The translations under genes and the position numbers were made by a program. This document shows positions 1-7,878 of a DNA stretch of 64,000 nt, piece after piece. The stretch is from SVEL01 sp964573715 (GTDB taxonomy: Bacteria; Bacillota; Clostridia; Lachnospirales; Lachnospiraceae). The stretch is taken from the NCBI GenBank assembly GCA_964573715.1, contig CAZNKR010000003.1, positions 6,401-70,400 of the forward strand. The letters run 5' to 3'. Under the pieces are notes generated by a model. That model was not told where the DNA came from. It was given only the letters and a program-made list of their open reading frames with translations, and did no database searches. Each line of letters begins with the position of its first letter. Position 1 is the first letter of the stretch.

Positions 1-30
1 CTAAATTATTTTTAATTTTCATATTGTCCT

Positions 31-1452
31 CTAAAATCTAAAATACAGAAATGGGTTATAACTGCCAGCAACAAGATAGGAAATGCATACAACAAAAAGC
101 AATATATATACAATATTTTCAGCTATATATGGTAAAGCCTTTATTGTCTTCATTTTATTCAAAATATAATTACATACATTTTTCGGAAGTGATGTAGCAC
201 CAATAATAGCCACTATGATAAATATTGCATTATTTGCTAAAAAATAAAGTGAATACTCATTATATATATCATGACTACCAGCTCCAAACATATAGGATAA
301 GAATCTTCCTATATCATTTAAAGATTCAAATTCAAAAAATACCCATCCTACAAGCACTGCTAATATTGTATATAAATGTCTAATTACTCCGTGACACTTA
401 TCTAGCATTTTAAGTAAAAAAACTTTTTCTATGACTATAAGAATACCAAAATACAATCCCCATATAATAAAATTGTTGGCAGCTCCGTGCCAAAAGCCTG
501 TTAATGCCCATACTATCAAAATATTCCGTATTTGCTTTAATAGTCCTTTTCTATTACCACCTAATGGAATATAAACATATTCTCTAAACCACGTATTTAA
601 TGATATATGCCATCTTCGAAAAAACTCTGTTATTGACTTTGACATATATGGATAGTTAAAGTTCTCTGGAAAATTAAATCCAAACATCTTACCAAGTCCT
701 ATTGCCATAATGGAATATCCACTAAAATCATAATATATTTGCAACGAAAATGAAATAATACCAATCCAGGCTAAAAGCATGGTCATATCCCCATCTCCTA
801 AGCCTTTAACAACAGTCCATATGGCACCTACATTATTGGCCAAAAGAACCTTTTTTCCTAGGCCAATAATAAAATATCTTACACCTAATGCAAAGTCATT
901 TGTATTTTCTTTTCTATGAGTTAATTCCTTTGCAACTGTCTTATACTGAACAATTGGTCCGGCAATAAGCTGTGGAAACATTGCAACATATGCACCAAAA
1001 TTAATAATATTTTTTTGTGGTTTTTCATCGGTCATATAAATATCAAGAGTATATGACATAGTTTGAAATGTATAAAATGAAATTCCAATAGGTAATGCAA
1101 TATTTAGTAGTTCATTTGATAATCCAAAAATATTATTAATGGAACCTATAAAGAAATCTGCGTACTTAAAAAAACCTAATAGACCAAGGTTTATCATTAC
1201 TGAAATAATAACAAACATCTTGGCCTTTTTTAGATTTCCCTGACTTTTAAACTTGTAAACTAGCATACCATTTATATAATCTACTAATGTAGAAAATAAC
1301 ATTAATACCACATAAACAGGCTCGCCCCATGCATAGAACACAAGACTAGTAAAAAACAGAACACCATTACGAAGTTTTTTAGGTGAAACAAAATACAAAA
1401 TCAAAACTATAGGTAAAAACCTAAACAGAAAAATTAAGTCACTGAATACCAT
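31..1452 (-). CDS. MBOAT family membrane-bound O-acyltransferase (AlgI/DltB-like)
   Basis: A 473-residue polytopic membrane protein with about ten hydrophobic segments. It carries the MBOAT signatures FRRWHISLNTWFREYVYIPLG and, further on, GFWHGAANNFIIWG, whose His is the invariant catalytic residue. Family members such as AlgI, DltB and PatA move acyl groups, usually acetyl, across the membrane onto cell-surface polymers. The ATG has a GAGGG ribosome site six bases upstream, and the gene starts 12 bp after a DUF4358 lipoprotein. An SGNH lipoprotein lies further upstream on the same strand. This trio suggests O-acetylation of a cell-wall or exopolysaccharide polymer; the substrate cannot be read from the sequence. 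The stop codon is only 30 bases from the window edge, so a further downstream partner could be missing from view. Confidence 0.93.
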   Translation of the reverse strand: MVFSDLIFLFRFLPIVLILYFVSPKKLRNGVLFFTSLVFYAWGEPVYVVLMLFSTLVDYINGMLVYKFKSQGNLKKAKMFVIISVMINLGLLGFFKYADFFIGSINNIFGLSNELLNIALPIGISFYTFQTMSYTLDIYMTDEKPQKNIINFGAYVAMFPQLIAGPIVQYKTVAKELTHRKENTNDFALGVRYFIIGLGKKVLLANNVGAIWTVVKGLGDGDMTMLLAWIGIISFSLQIYYDFSGYSIMAIGLGKMFGFNFPENFNYPYMSKSITEFFRRWHISLNTWFREYVYIPLGGNRKGLLKQIRNILIVWALTGFWHGAANNFIIWGLYFGILIVIEKVFLLKMLDKCHGVIRHLYTILAVLVGWVFFEFESLNDIGRFLSYMFGAGSHDIYNEYSLYFLANNAIFIIVAIIGATSLPKNVCNYILNKMKTIKALPYIAENIVYILLFVVCISYLVAGSYNPFLYFRF

Positions 1453-1464
1453 TATTTTCCCTCA

Positions 1465-2013
1465 TTATTCAAAAAACTTGTCAATGGTATCTACTGCAAT
1501 AGCATTGTCCTCTTTTGCCTCATTTAATATTGCCTCATCCCCTGCTTCCTCTGATTCAGATGAAATTACACCTAAGCATGTAAAAAATACATAATCACCA
1601 TGTCTTGTAACCTGAGATGACTGTATTTTAATTGCATTTGTAGGATACTGCATTGCATCTTCAATTTGAGATTTTCTGTAGCTATCAAGTATATTATATA
1701 CCTCTTCGCCCTTACCTTCCTTTGCTTTAACTGCAACAAATGTATCAATATTAAAGCTAACCTTTGGTCCTTGAGCAATAATCTCATCATACATATCCTC
1801 AGATAAGCCAAAAACTTCAGAAATATAAGCCGCGTCAAACTCATACGAAGGAATATAATCTTCCCCATATGCTTCAACTACTGCATTGTGAACATCATTT
1901 AAATTCACATTTTTCACTGTTTCATCATTAGAATTATTACCACAGCCTGTTAATGCCAATACACTAGCCAATGCTGTAGCACATAAGGTTTTATTTATCG
2001 TTTTTAAATTCAT
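1465..2013 (-). CDS. DUF4358 family lipoprotein
   Basis: A small secreted lipoprotein of about 182 residues. I start it at the internal ATG at 2013 because the next residues form a classical lipoprotein signal peptide (MNLKTINKTLCATALAS, then LALTGC with the lipid-bearing Cys at 24) and a GAAAGAGAG ribosome site precedes it; the longer frame to 2085 would bury the signal peptide. The mature part resembles DUF4358 proteins of Lachnospiraceae, which have no known biochemical role. It sits 12 bp upstream of the MBOAT acyltransferase and downstream of an SGNH lipoprotein, so a role in surface polymer acylation is a guess from context. A 26-bp tandem repeat lies about 110 bp upstream of its start. 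Confidence 0.8.
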   Translation of the reverse strand: MNLKTINKTLCATALASVLALTGCGNNSNDETVKNVNLNDVHNAVVEAYGEDYIPSYEFDAAYISEVFGLSEDMYDEIIAQGPKVSFNIDTFVAVKAKEGKGEEVYNILDSYRKSQIEDAMQYPTNAIKIQSSQVTRHGDYVFFTCLGVISSESEEAGDEAILNEAKEDNAIAVDTIDKFFE

Positions 2014-2124
2014 ATATATTTTCTCTCTTTCATTTTTTCTTATTGTAACCTCTAAAATAAAAATTCCTCTGGTAATTACATCCATTCTTCTCCCACAAGG
2101 ATTTTAACACAAGTTTAAATAATT

Positions 2125-2176
2125 ACAACTAGTAAATTTGATTTCACTATACAACTAGTAAATTTAATTTTACTAT
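2125..2176. repeat. 26-bp direct tandem duplication
   Basis: Two adjacent copies (2125-2150 and 2151-2176) begin ACAACTAGTAAATTT and differ at only two positions. They lie in the 240-bp space between the SGNH lipoprotein gene and the DUF4358 lipoprotein gene. Each copy contains the palindrome ACTAGT. This could be a double operator or simple slippage. Confidence 0.9.
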
Positions 2177-2254
2177 TTGTAGCCCAATATAACAAAATTT
2201 ATTTTAAATATTTCTGATTTATTATTTTGTATAGATAAATATCTCTAAATTATT

Positions 2255-3091
2255 TTATTTGTATGTGGCCATAATAATATAGTTCACAAATCTTTTAAGA
2301 CCAGTAACATTTAAATGTATACCATCTCTACTATAGTTTTCGGGCAATGTACCGTCCTCACCTACAACCGCAGCTGAAACATTGAGAAACTGTACGTTTT
2401 TATCATCACATACCTCATGAAGCTTTTCATTAAATTTAGCTATAATTTCATTGTTGTATATTTCATCTGTTCTATCAGAAACCATTGGGATAATTGATTC
2501 AACATAGATTTCAATATCAGGCTGAACTGCTTTTATTTCACTAATAAACTCTTCATAACTAGCTTTAAAGGTTTCTATATTACAGCCAACTTCATTGATT
2601 CCAAACATAATATAAATTTTTTTAAAGCTGTGTGTCTTTAAGTACTCAATTACTGTACCCATTTTGCCACTTCCTAAATCTACAAATTTTTCATTTAAAA
2701 CACTGCTTGCCATAAGTCCTCTTGTTGCAAGAACTGTTGATGTAGTTAAAACGCCATAAGCAGTAAGTCCTTCTGTTCTAGAGTCGCCTACAAACACAGC
2801 ATCAGATAAGTCATATCCTGGAATAATTTCATCTTCTGGAACATCTACCCTTGTGGCATTAATATCAAAAGGAGATACTACTGGTATGGAATCATCCGTG
2901 GTTTCTTCTGTTGAATTAGATTCATCTGTTAAAGGTGTTGTGCTTTCCTGCGTGTTCTTCGAGTTTTCTTCTATATTAGAAGATGAGTTGTTTTCTGTGC
3001 CATTTGAGACCTCACCACATCCTGTTACTAGCACTATAGACCCTATCAATAATGCTGTAATTCCTTTAAGCTTTAAATTTTTGTTTTTCAT
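2255..3091 (-). CDS. SGNH/GDSL-type hydrolase lipoprotein
   Basis: About 278 residues from the ATG at 3091, which has an AAGGA ribosome site and opens a lipoprotein signal peptide ending in LVTGC (Cys25). A Ser/Thr/Asn/Glu-rich linker follows (about residues 28-70), then an SGNH hydrolase fold. Visible catalytic blocks are block I GDSRTEGL (nucleophile Ser), block III FGINEVG and block V DGIHLN (the Asp/His pair). SGNH enzymes near MBOAT proteins usually add or remove acetyl groups on extracellular polysaccharides, completing the work of the membrane acyltransferase. It is transcribed toward the DUF4358 and MBOAT genes. The direction of the reaction, transfer or hydrolysis, cannot be told from sequence. 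Confidence 0.88.
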   Translation of the reverse strand: MKNKNLKLKGITALLIGSIVLVTGCGEVSNGTENNSSSNIEENSKNTQESTTPLTDESNSTEETTDDSIPVVSPFDINATRVDVPEDEIIPGYDLSDAVFVGDSRTEGLTAYGVLTTSTVLATRGLMASSVLNEKFVDLGSGKMGTVIEYLKTHSFKKIYIMFGINEVGCNIETFKASYEEFISEIKAVQPDIEIYVESIIPMVSDRTDEIYNNEIIAKFNEKLHEVCDDKNVQFLNVSAAVVGEDGTLPENYSRDGIHLNVTGLKRFVNYIIMATYK

Positions 3092-3289
3092 ACGCGTTCC
3101 TTCACTTTCTTTCCTCAAATAAGTATACTTAATATTAACGATAAAAATAACAAAAGTAAATAGCATTTCGCTACCAATTTAGTAGTCCTTTAGTACTATT
3201 TTTTGATTAATTTTGTCATATATTTATTATTTTTGTAACAATCGTAATCCTTTTATAACAATACAACAATATTCTTCTTCATTTAAAAC

Positions 3290-3347
3290 AAAAAGAGACC
3301 ATATTTGGTAACATCATCTAAAAACAATATTACCTTCATGGTCTCAA
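3290..3347 (-). terminator. Two-tier hairpin terminator after asd
   Basis: Arms GAGACCAT (3295-3302) and ATGGTCTC (3338-3345) enclose an inner GGTAA/TTACC pairing. Read on the minus strand the hairpin is followed by a TTTTTG tract. It begins 36 bp past the asd stop codon. Confidence 0.8.
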
Positions 3348-3381
3348 TTTAAGTATATTAGGAATTTTACGAAAAAATCAA

Positions 3382-4476
3382 TTATTTAGCTTCAATATAT
3401 CCTAAAGCTTTAAGCATCTCAGCGGAAAGAACTGCTCCACCTGCTGCTCCACGTACAGTATTATGTGATAAACCAACGAATTTATAATCATATACTGTAT
3501 CTTCTCTAAGACGACCTACTGAAATACCCATACCATTTTCATAATTAACATCCATATTTACCTGTGGACGATTATCTTCCTCAAGGTACTGGATAAACTG
3601 CTTAGGAGCGCTTGGAAGTTCAAGCTCCTGAGGTAAGCCTTTGAAGTTAACAAGCTTTTCAATAAGCTGTTCCTTACTTGGCTTTTTGTTAAATTTAGCA
3701 AAAACTGCAGCAGTATGTCCGTCTAATACTGGGACTCTGATACACTGTGTAGTAATAACTGGAAGCTCAGCCTTTTTAATAACGCCATCTTCAATTTTAC
3801 CCCAAAGTCTAAGAGGTTCTTGCTCACTCTTTTCTTCTTCTCCACCAATGAATGGAATAATATTTTCAACCATCTCTGGCCATTCTTTAAAAGTCTTGCC
3901 GGCACCAGAAATTGCCTGATATGTAGTAGCTACTACTTCTACTGGTTCAAACTCTTTCCATGCATTAAGTACTGGAGCATAGCTTTGAATTGAACAGTTT
4001 GGTTTTACAGCAACGAAGCCTCTCTTTGTTCCGAGTCTTTCTTTCTGGAACTTAATTACTTCATAGTGCTCTGGATTAATTTCTGGAACAACCATTGGTA
4101 CATCTGGTGTCCATCTATGAGCTGAATTGTTTGAAACAACTGGTGTTTCTGTCTTTGCATATGCATCTTCAATAGCCTTAATTTCATCTTTAGTCATATC
4201 AACAGCACTAAAAACAAAATCAACACAACCTGCAACCTTTTCAACTTCATTAACATTCATAACTACAAGCTTCTTTACTGCTTCTGGCATTGCTGTCTTC
4301 ATTTTCCAACGATCGCCAACTGCATCTTCATATGTTTTACCAGCTGAACGTGGGCTAGCTGCAACACAAACCACTTCAAACCATGGATGATTTTCTAATA
4401 ATGAAATAAATCTCTGTCCTACCATTCCTGTAGCACCTAAAATTCCAACTCTTAACTTCTGATTCATTTTTTTCAT
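3382..4476 (-). CDS. asd: Aspartate-semialdehyde dehydrogenase
   Basis: Reduces aspartyl phosphate to aspartate semialdehyde with NADPH, the branch point to lysine/diaminopimelate, threonine and methionine. About 364 residues. The N-terminal Rossmann motif is GILGATGMVGQ, the catalytic Cys region is VKPNCSIQ, and the substrate-binding His lies in LDGHTAAV; the sequence type is the archaeal/fungal-like ASADH branch common in Clostridia. The ATG at 4476 has AGGAG only two bases upstream; a second ATG nine bases on (4467) has better spacing and could be the real start. A longer frame to 4509 lacks a good ribosome site and overlaps an inverted repeat. The gene stands alone, followed by its own terminator. 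Confidence 0.95.
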   Translation of the reverse strand: MKKMNQKLRVGILGATGMVGQRFISLLENHPWFEVVCVAASPRSAGKTYEDAVGDRWKMKTAMPEAVKKLVVMNVNEVEKVAGCVDFVFSAVDMTKDEIKAIEDAYAKTETPVVSNNSAHRWTPDVPMVVPEINPEHYEVIKFQKERLGTKRGFVAVKPNCSIQSYAPVLNAWKEFEPVEVVATTYQAISGAGKTFKEWPEMVENIIPFIGGEEEKSEQEPLRLWGKIEDGVIKKAELPVITTQCIRVPVLDGHTAAVFAKFNKKPSKEQLIEKLVNFKGLPQELELPSAPKQFIQYLEEDNRPQVNMDVNYENGMGISVGRLREDTVYDYKFVGLSHNTVRGAAGGAVLSAEMLKALGYIEAK

Positions 4477-4498
4477 ATCTCCTATTCTTTGTTCGTCT

Positions 4499-4520
4499 GT
4501 CACGGACATTTGTCCCTGAC
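4499..4520. repeat. Inverted repeat upstream of asd
   Basis: GTCACGGACA and TGTCCCTGAC face each other across two bases and match at nine of ten positions. It sits 23 bp upstream of the asd start. It is a possible operator or a leader hairpin; no T tract follows on the minus strand, so it is not a typical terminator. Confidence 0.55.
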
Positions 4521-4590
4521 GTATGTTTTACTATATCATATATATTTTAAATTGCAAGTGTTTTTTTTTATCTTTTCTAATTTTCTTGAT

Positions 4591-4644
4591 TTTTGATTCT
4601 ATATATATGTATTATTTATCAGATACATATATATAGAATCAAAA
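4591..4644. repeat. Perfect 22-bp inverted repeat with 10-base loop
   Basis: The arms at 4591-4612 and 4623-4644 are exact reverse complements, beginning TTTTGATTCTATATA and ending in its mirror. The loop is 4613-4622. It lies between asd and tRNA-Thr. The arms are AT-rich but perfect, so this could be a cruciform, a bidirectional transcription stop or the footprint of a small palindromic element. Confidence 0.85.
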
Positions 4645-4684
4645 ACATATCTATGAAATTATCAAAAAACATATCTATGGAATT
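4641..4684. repeat. 20-bp direct repeat pair
   Basis: Copies at 4641-4660 and 4665-4684 read AAAAACATATCTATG(A/G)AATT, 19 of 20 identical, with a 4-base spacer. They overlap the end of the inverted repeat and run up to the tRNA promoter. Confidence 0.8.
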
Positions 4685-4686
4685 TC

Positions 4687-4715
4687 TTGACAGATTGCGA
4701 TATTTTTTATATAAC
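4687..4715 (+). promoter_or_regulatory. Sigma-A type promoter of tRNA-Thr
   Basis: TTGACA at 4687-4692, a 17-base spacer, then TATAAC at 4710-4715. The tRNA begins 11 bases after the -10 box, as expected for a tRNA transcript with a short leader. Confidence 0.85.
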
Positions 4716-4726
4716 TTATTAGTGAC

Positions 4727-4797
4727 GCTTCCATAGTTCAACGGTAAAACAGGTCACTCGTAATGTCCAGTTGTCGGTTCGATTCCGATTGGAAGCT
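4727..4797 (+). tRNA. tRNA-Thr (anticodon CGT)
   Basis: The 7-bp acceptor stem GCTTCCA/TGGAAGC is perfect. The anticodon loop CTCGTAA gives CGT, reading ACG codons as threonine. The T arm has the loop TTCGATT with a stem GTCGG/CCGAT. The D stem is weak (three pairs), and the anticodon stem GGTCA/TGTCC has a central U-U mismatch; TGACC would pair fully. CCA is not encoded. It is flanked by a consensus promoter and a terminator, so it is transcribed alone. Confidence 0.88.
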
Positions 4798-4803
4798 TAA
4801 AAA

Positions 4804-4834
4804 AACTCCAAATTAAATTTGGAGTTTTCTTTAT
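4804..4834. terminator. Bidirectional terminator between tRNA-Thr and the DHH gene
   Basis: AACTCCAAATT (4804-4814) pairs with AATTTGGAGTT (4816-4826), followed by TTCTTTATTTT on the plus strand and a T tract on the minus strand. It closes the tRNA transcript and, if the gap is collapsed, also lies at the end of the converging DHH gene. Confidence 0.85.
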
Positions 4835-5351
4835 TTTGTATGTTTATGAACGCTTTGTGTGAATCTTTCCTTAATTACTTTTACTAATTCAACCTCATCA
4901 TAATCTGTACTATCAAAAGGAACAAAGCCTCCAGCCATNNNNNNNNNNNNNNNNNNNNNNNNNNNNNNNNNNNNNNNNNNNNNNNNNNNNNNNNNNNNNN
5001 NNNNNNNNNNNNNNNNNNNNNNNNNNNNNNNNNNNNNNCTAATTCAACCTCATCATAATCTGTACTATCAAAAGGAACAAAGCCTCCAGCCATCTCTGAA
5101 TGGCCACCACCAGTTCCAATACCCTTTAAAGCATCGATGATTATCTCATCTGTTTTATTTATTTGTGGTAGAGTGTCTATATCATATGCCTCTATGTGAA
5201 ATAACTCTAACATTTTATTTGTATTATATCTGTCAATTTTTCCTTTGTAGCAAATTGTTGCATCTACACCGCGTGCTTTAAGTAACTTCTGTAGTCCAAA
5301 CGCACTTGAAAGAGCATCTGGATCAGGAAAGTTGTGTGTCTGAATATACAC
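4831..5351 (-). pseudogene. DHH family phosphoesterase, internally deleted remnant
   Basis: The frame reads MYIQTHNFPDPDALSSAFGLQ (the DHH superfamily HNFPDPDA motif) up to NKTDEIII, then jumps directly to DALKGIGTGGGHSEMAGGFV, the GGGH motif of the DHHA1 domain. In full-length relatives of about 330 residues these blocks are roughly 200 residues apart, with the metal-binding DHH motif between them; here it is gone. The first codon is a GTG and the upstream frame lacks a normal N-terminus or ribosome site. A 100-N gap lies inside the gene, but the 55 bp on either side of it are the same sequence. Collapsing them lets the frame run on to a TAA at 4831-4833, giving about 120 residues. This is either a genuine decayed gene or a local assembly error. 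Confidence 0.75.
4939..5038. other. Scaffold gap (100 N) with unmerged 55-bp overlap
   Basis: Exactly 100 N, the conventional placeholder for unknown gap size. The 55 bases before it (4884-4938) and after it (5039-5093) are identical, so the two contigs overlap and the gap very likely has no real content. Confidence 0.9.
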
Positions 5352-5604
5352 ATCAAATAAATAAAAAAAGAGCCTAACATATAGGTAAAATCCAATAAAT
5401 TTCTTTGCACTTTTTAATATTTCATTTTTATGATTTATTAATCATAATTCTTGAATAAAAAAATCTTTTAAAAAACAAATAGTTGAAATTTACTAATTTT
5501 ACGTTTTAAAAAATTAGCATTAATAATATTATGTTAATTTAATATTCAATGTTTTTGGCTTACTAATGCACTTTTCATAATAATACATCTAAAAATGGTA
5601 AAAT
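5352..5604. other. AT-rich intergenic stretch, no gene seen
   Basis: I see no ribosome site with a sustained frame, no RNA gene and no terminator here. It separates the damaged DHH gene from the nrdD control region. It may hold decayed 5' sequence of the DHH gene. Confidence 0.6.
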
Positions 5605-5651
5605 ACACTATATCTTGTGTTTCATCTTGAAAACAATTCTATATTTGGTAG
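5605..5651 (+). promoter_or_regulatory. Tandem NrdR boxes upstream of nrdD
   Basis: Box 1, ACACTATATCTTGTGT (5605-5620), matches the NrdR consensus closely. Box 2, ATTCTATATTTGGTAG (5636-5651), is weaker, about 10 of 16. Their starts are 31 bp apart, about three helical turns, which is the usual spacing of paired NrdR boxes. Box 2 overlaps the -35 element of the nrdD promoter, fitting repression by NrdR when nucleotide pools are full. The nrdR gene is not in this window. Confidence 0.85.
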
Positions 5652-5677
5652 ACAAAATATTATGAGAATGCTATAAT
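5649..5677 (+). promoter_or_regulatory. nrdD promoter
   Basis: TAGACA at 5649-5654, a 17-base spacer and a consensus TATAAT at 5672-5677. The leader to the nrdD ATG is about 60 bases. Confidence 0.75.
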
Positions 5678-5741
5678 TAATTTTGTTGTTGGGGGCAAGG
5701 AGCACCCTGTAGTTTTCTATTACGAAAAGGGAGAAGATGGA

Positions 5742-7868
5742 ATGAAAGTTATTAAACGAGACGGTCGACATGTAGAATATGACCGTAACAAAATTGCCAT
5801 TGCTATAGGCAAAGCCAATGAAGGCGTAGAACGTGATGAACGTATAACAGAAGACAAAATATACAATATTATTGCTTCTATAGAATCACGTGGAGCAGAT
5901 ATGATGCAGGTTGAAGATATTCAGGATATTATTGAGCAAAAGCTTATGTCCGAAAAGAAATTTCAACTAGCAAAAACATACATAAAATATAGATACACTA
6001 GAGAGCTTGTTAGAAAATCCAATACAACCGATGATTCTATTTTAAGTTTAATTAAAAATAGTAATAAAGACGTAATGGAAGAAAATTCAAATAAAAATGC
6101 TAGTATTGCTTCTACTCAGCGTGATTTAATTGCTGGTGAGGTATCAAAAGATTTAACAAAGCGTGTTTTACTTCCTGAGAAAATAGCAAAAGCTCATGAA
6201 GATGGTATTCTTCACTTTCATGATGCTGATTACTTTTTACAGAGTATTTTTAATTGTTGTCTTATAAATATTGGAGATATGTTAGACAATGGTACTGTTA
6301 TGAACGCAAAGCTTATTGAAAGTCCAAAAAGCTTTCAGGTAGCTTGTACTGTTATGACACAAATTATTTCTGCTGTTGCCTCAAGTCAATATGGTGGACA
6401 ATCTGTTGATATTCGTCACTTAGGCAAATATCTTCGTATAAGCAAAAATAAATATAAAGAACATTACGAAAAAATATATGGTGATAAGATGGAAGCTTCC
6501 CTTATTAATTCATTAGTAAAGGATCGTGTAGAAGATGAACTTCGCTCTGGTGTGCAAACTATGCAATACCAGATTAACACTCTTATGACCACCAATGGAC
6601 AATCTCCTTTTGTTACAATTTTTATGCAGATTGAAGATGGCTTTGAATACGAAGAAGAGGTTGCCATGATTGTTGAAGAAATACTCAGACAGCGTCTTGA
6701 AGGTATCAAAAATGAAAAAGGAGTATATGTTACTCCTGCTTTCCCAAAGCTTATTTACGTATTAGATGAGAACAACTGCTTAAAAGGTGGAAAATATGAC
6801 TATATCACAAAGCTTGCAGTAAAGTGTTCCTCTAAAAGACTTTACCCAGACTATATTTCAGCTAAAAAGATGCGTGAAAACTATTCGGGCAACGTTTTCT
6901 CTTGTATGGGATGCCGTAGCTTCCTTAGCGAGTGGATGGACGAAAACGGAAATTATAAATGGGAAGGACGCTTTAACCAAGGTGTTGTCAGCCTTAACCT
7001 TCCACAGATTGGTATTATTGCAAAAGGCGATGAAGAAGTATTCTGGCCACTATTAGAAGAAAGACTTTCATTATGTTTTGAAGCTCTTATGATAAGACAC
7101 CATGCATTAGAAGGTACACTTTCTGATGTTAGCCCTATTCATTGGCAATATGGTGCAATAACAAGACTTAAAAAAGGAGAAACCATTGACAAACTTTTAC
7201 ATAATGGTTATTCCACAATTTCACTTGGATACATTGGTTTATATGAAGTAACAAAGCTTATGACCGGAGTAAGTCACACAGATACAAAGGGTACAGAGTT
7301 TGCACTTAAAGTTATGAATAGACTTAAAGAGGCTACTGATACATGGAAACGTACTACAGGTATCGGTTTTGGATTATATGGTACTCCTGCTGAAAGTTTA
7401 TGTTATAGATTTGCTCGTATTGACAAAGAACGTTTTGGAGAAATTGAAAACGTTACTGACAAAGGTTATTACACCAATTCATATCATGTTGATGTAAGAG
7501 AAAAAATAGATGCATTTTCAAAATTCACATTTGAAAGTCAATTTCAAACTATATCTTCAGGTGGTGCTATTTCATATGTTGAAATACCAAATATGAGAAA
7601 CAATCTTGAAGCTTTAGAAGAAATTGTTAAGTTTATTTATGAAAATATTCAATATGCTGAATTTAATACTAAATCAGATTATTGTCATATATGTGGATTT
7701 GATGGTGAAATTGTCATAAATGAGAATCTTGAGTGGGAATGTCCTCAGTGTCATAATAAAGACCACTCTAAAATGAACGTAACTAGACGTACTTGTGGTT
7801 ACTTAGGTGAAAACTTCTGGAATGTTGGAAAAACCAAAGAAATCAATGCAAGAGTTCTTCATATGTAG
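5742..7868 (+). CDS. nrdD: Anaerobic ribonucleoside-triphosphate reductase (class III)
   Basis: Makes deoxynucleotides from ribonucleoside triphosphates without oxygen, using a glycyl radical. The 708 residues begin with an ATP-cone regulatory domain (MKVIKRDGRHVEYDRNKI), followed by the glycyl-radical barrel. The C-terminal zinc site is CHICG ... CPQC, and the radical loop is RRTCGYLGENFWN, whose Gly carries the radical. The start is set by AAGGGAGAA upstream of the ATG. nrdG follows 10 bp downstream, so activase and reductase are co-made. Expression is probably governed by the NrdR boxes ahead of it. All expected domains are present and the length is normal. Confidence 0.98.
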   Translation: MKVIKRDGRHVEYDRNKIAIAIGKANEGVERDERITEDKIYNIIASIESRGADMMQVEDIQDIIEQKLMSEKKFQLAKTYIKYRYTRELVRKSNTTDDSILSLIKNSNKDVMEENSNKNASIASTQRDLIAGEVSKDLTKRVLLPEKIAKAHEDGILHFHDADYFLQSIFNCCLINIGDMLDNGTVMNAKLIESPKSFQVACTVMTQIISAVASSQYGGQSVDIRHLGKYLRISKNKYKEHYEKIYGDKMEASLINSLVKDRVEDELRSGVQTMQYQINTLMTTNGQSPFVTIFMQIEDGFEYEEEVAMIVEEILRQRLEGIKNEKGVYVTPAFPKLIYVLDENNCLKGGKYDYITKLAVKCSSKRLYPDYISAKKMRENYSGNVFSCMGCRSFLSEWMDENGNYKWEGRFNQGVVSLNLPQIGIIAKGDEEVFWPLLEERLSLCFEALMIRHHALEGTLSDVSPIHWQYGAITRLKKGETIDKLLHNGYSTISLGYIGLYEVTKLMTGVSHTDTKGTEFALKVMNRLKEATDTWKRTTGIGFGLYGTPAESLCYRFARIDKERFGEIENVTDKGYYTNSYHVDVREKIDAFSKFTFESQFQTISSGGAISYVEIPNMRNNLEALEEIVKFIYENIQYAEFNTKSDYCHICGFDGEIVINENLEWECPQCHNKDHSKMNVTRRTCGYLGENFWNVGKTKEINARVLHM

Positions 7869-7878
7869 GAGGTAACCT

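Noticed and set aside
4591..4684. Insertion sequence ends
   Set aside because: No transposase or target-site duplication is present; only the repeats themselves are seen.
5678..5741. Riboswitch in the nrdD leader
   Set aside because: The leader is only about 60 bases and lacks B12 or other known aptamer motifs; NrdR boxes explain control.
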